This document shows, piece by piece, positions 12,574 through 12,998 of a stretch of 12,998 bases of DNA. The stretch covers positions 1 to 12,998 of the forward strand of contig QKCS01000236.1 in assembly GCA_003246795.1 (NCBI GenBank). Reading direction: 5' to 3'. The DNA is from Alphaproteobacteria bacterium (lineage in GTDB: Bacteria; Pseudomonadota; Alphaproteobacteria; Micropepsales; Micropepsaceae). Below the pieces are notes generated by a model, which saw only the letters and a list, made by a program, of their open reading frames with translations, did not search any database and had not been told where the DNA came from. The stretch's first letter is position 1. The number at the start of each line of letters is the position of its first letter. Made by a program: the position numbers and the translations under genes.

Positions 12574-12998
12574 ATGCGCAATTTGTTCGCCGTTATCGCC
12601 GTCGTCCTCGCGATCGTCCTGTTCGCGGCCTTCAACAGCTTCTTCATCGTCAAGCAGACGGAACAGGCGCTGATCACGCAGTTCGGCGATCCCGTACGGA
12701 CGGTAACCGAGCCCGGACTCGGCTTGAAGGCGCCGTGGCAGACGGTACTGTTCTTCGACAAACGCATTCTGGAGATCGACGCGACCGATGCGGAGGAGGT
12801 GATCACTTCCGATCGGAAGCGCATCGTGATCGACGCCTTCGCGCGGTACCGTATCGTTGATGCACTCAAATACTACCGTGCCGTCGCGACGGAAGCAGTC
12901 GCGAGGCAGCGGCTGGAACCCATTATGATCTCCAGCATGCGCGGCGTCGTCGGCCGCAACCCGTTCGTGGACATTCTCTCTGCCGAACGCGCCAACCT
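12574..12998 (+). CDS. hflC: FtsH protease modulator HflC, 3' end cut by window edge
   Basis: The first 141 residues are present and the frame runs off the right edge. A membrane span (about 4-26, LFAVIAVVLAIVLFAAFNSF) is followed by the SPFH domain start FIVKQTEQALITQFGDPVRT. PGLGLKAPWQTVLFFDKRIL, SDRKRIVIDAFARYRIVD and VGRNPFVDILSAERAN all match the HflC pattern. GGGGGA (12559-12564) at the end of hflK gives the ribosome-binding site. It acts with HflK in the inner membrane to control FtsH. Confidence 0.95.
   Translation, partial: MRNLFAVIAVVLAIVLFAAFNSFFIVKQTEQALITQFGDPVRTVTEPGLGLKAPWQTVLFFDKRILEIDATDAEEVITSDRKRIVIDAFARYRIVDALKYYRAVATEAVARQRLEPIMISSMRGVVGRNPFVDILSAERAN

Noticed and set aside
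1..12998. CRISPR arrays, tRNA genes, insertion sequences, phage genes
   Set aside because: No regularly spaced repeats, cloverleaf tRNA, transposase or phage-like proteins were found by reading both strands.

Overview
The window looks like a GC-rich alphaproteobacterial chromosome segment. Three things support this: an alpha-type SspB adaptor gene at the left edge, a circularly permuted (two-piece) tmRNA gene in the middle, and the housekeeping order thyA ... folA ... hflK-hflC on the right, which recurs near sspB in this class. The genus cannot be told from the sequence alone.

Left part (1-4743). sspB runs leftward off the edge. Divergent to it is a three-gene rightward cassette: a DUF4386 membrane protein, a Tat-exported Acg-type nitroreductase-like flavoprotein and a MarR regulator. 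In front of the cassette lies an AT-rich promoter carrying two tandem palindromes (ATTCC-centred) exactly two helical turns apart, a very good candidate operator pair for the MarR protein. An Old Yellow Enzyme gene converges on marR with only 5 bp between the stops. mscL follows, divergent from the OYE gene, and ends in a strong intrinsic terminator.

Middle part (4778-9508). An MFS exporter gene converges on ssrA. The tmRNA lies on the minus strand: acceptor piece first (CCA encoded, G3:U70 alanine identity pair), then a 26-nt intervening hairpin, then the coding piece with the tag ANDNEMALAA and a double stop. Divergent from ssrA is a tightly packed operon thyA - GNAT (SSAT-like) - folA - SMP-30/gluconolactonase-like - GFA zinc protein. 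Its gene junctions overlap by 4, 4, 14 and 4 nt. ThyA makes dTMP and dihydrofolate, and FolA recycles the dihydrofolate.

Right part (9509-12998). A small exported protein of unknown function ends at a strong terminator. It converges on mrp (apbC), an Fe-S carrier ATPase. Divergent from mrp, after a 256-bp leader with several inverted repeats and a fair sigma70-like promoter, is hflK-hflC, the membrane regulators of the FtsH protease. hflC is cut by the right edge. SspB, tmRNA and HflKC all serve protein quality control.

No CRISPR array, tRNA, insertion sequence or prophage gene was seen. The most noteworthy items are the permuted ssrA with its 11-residue tag close to sspB, and the tandem operator in front of the DUF4386/flavoprotein/marR cassette.
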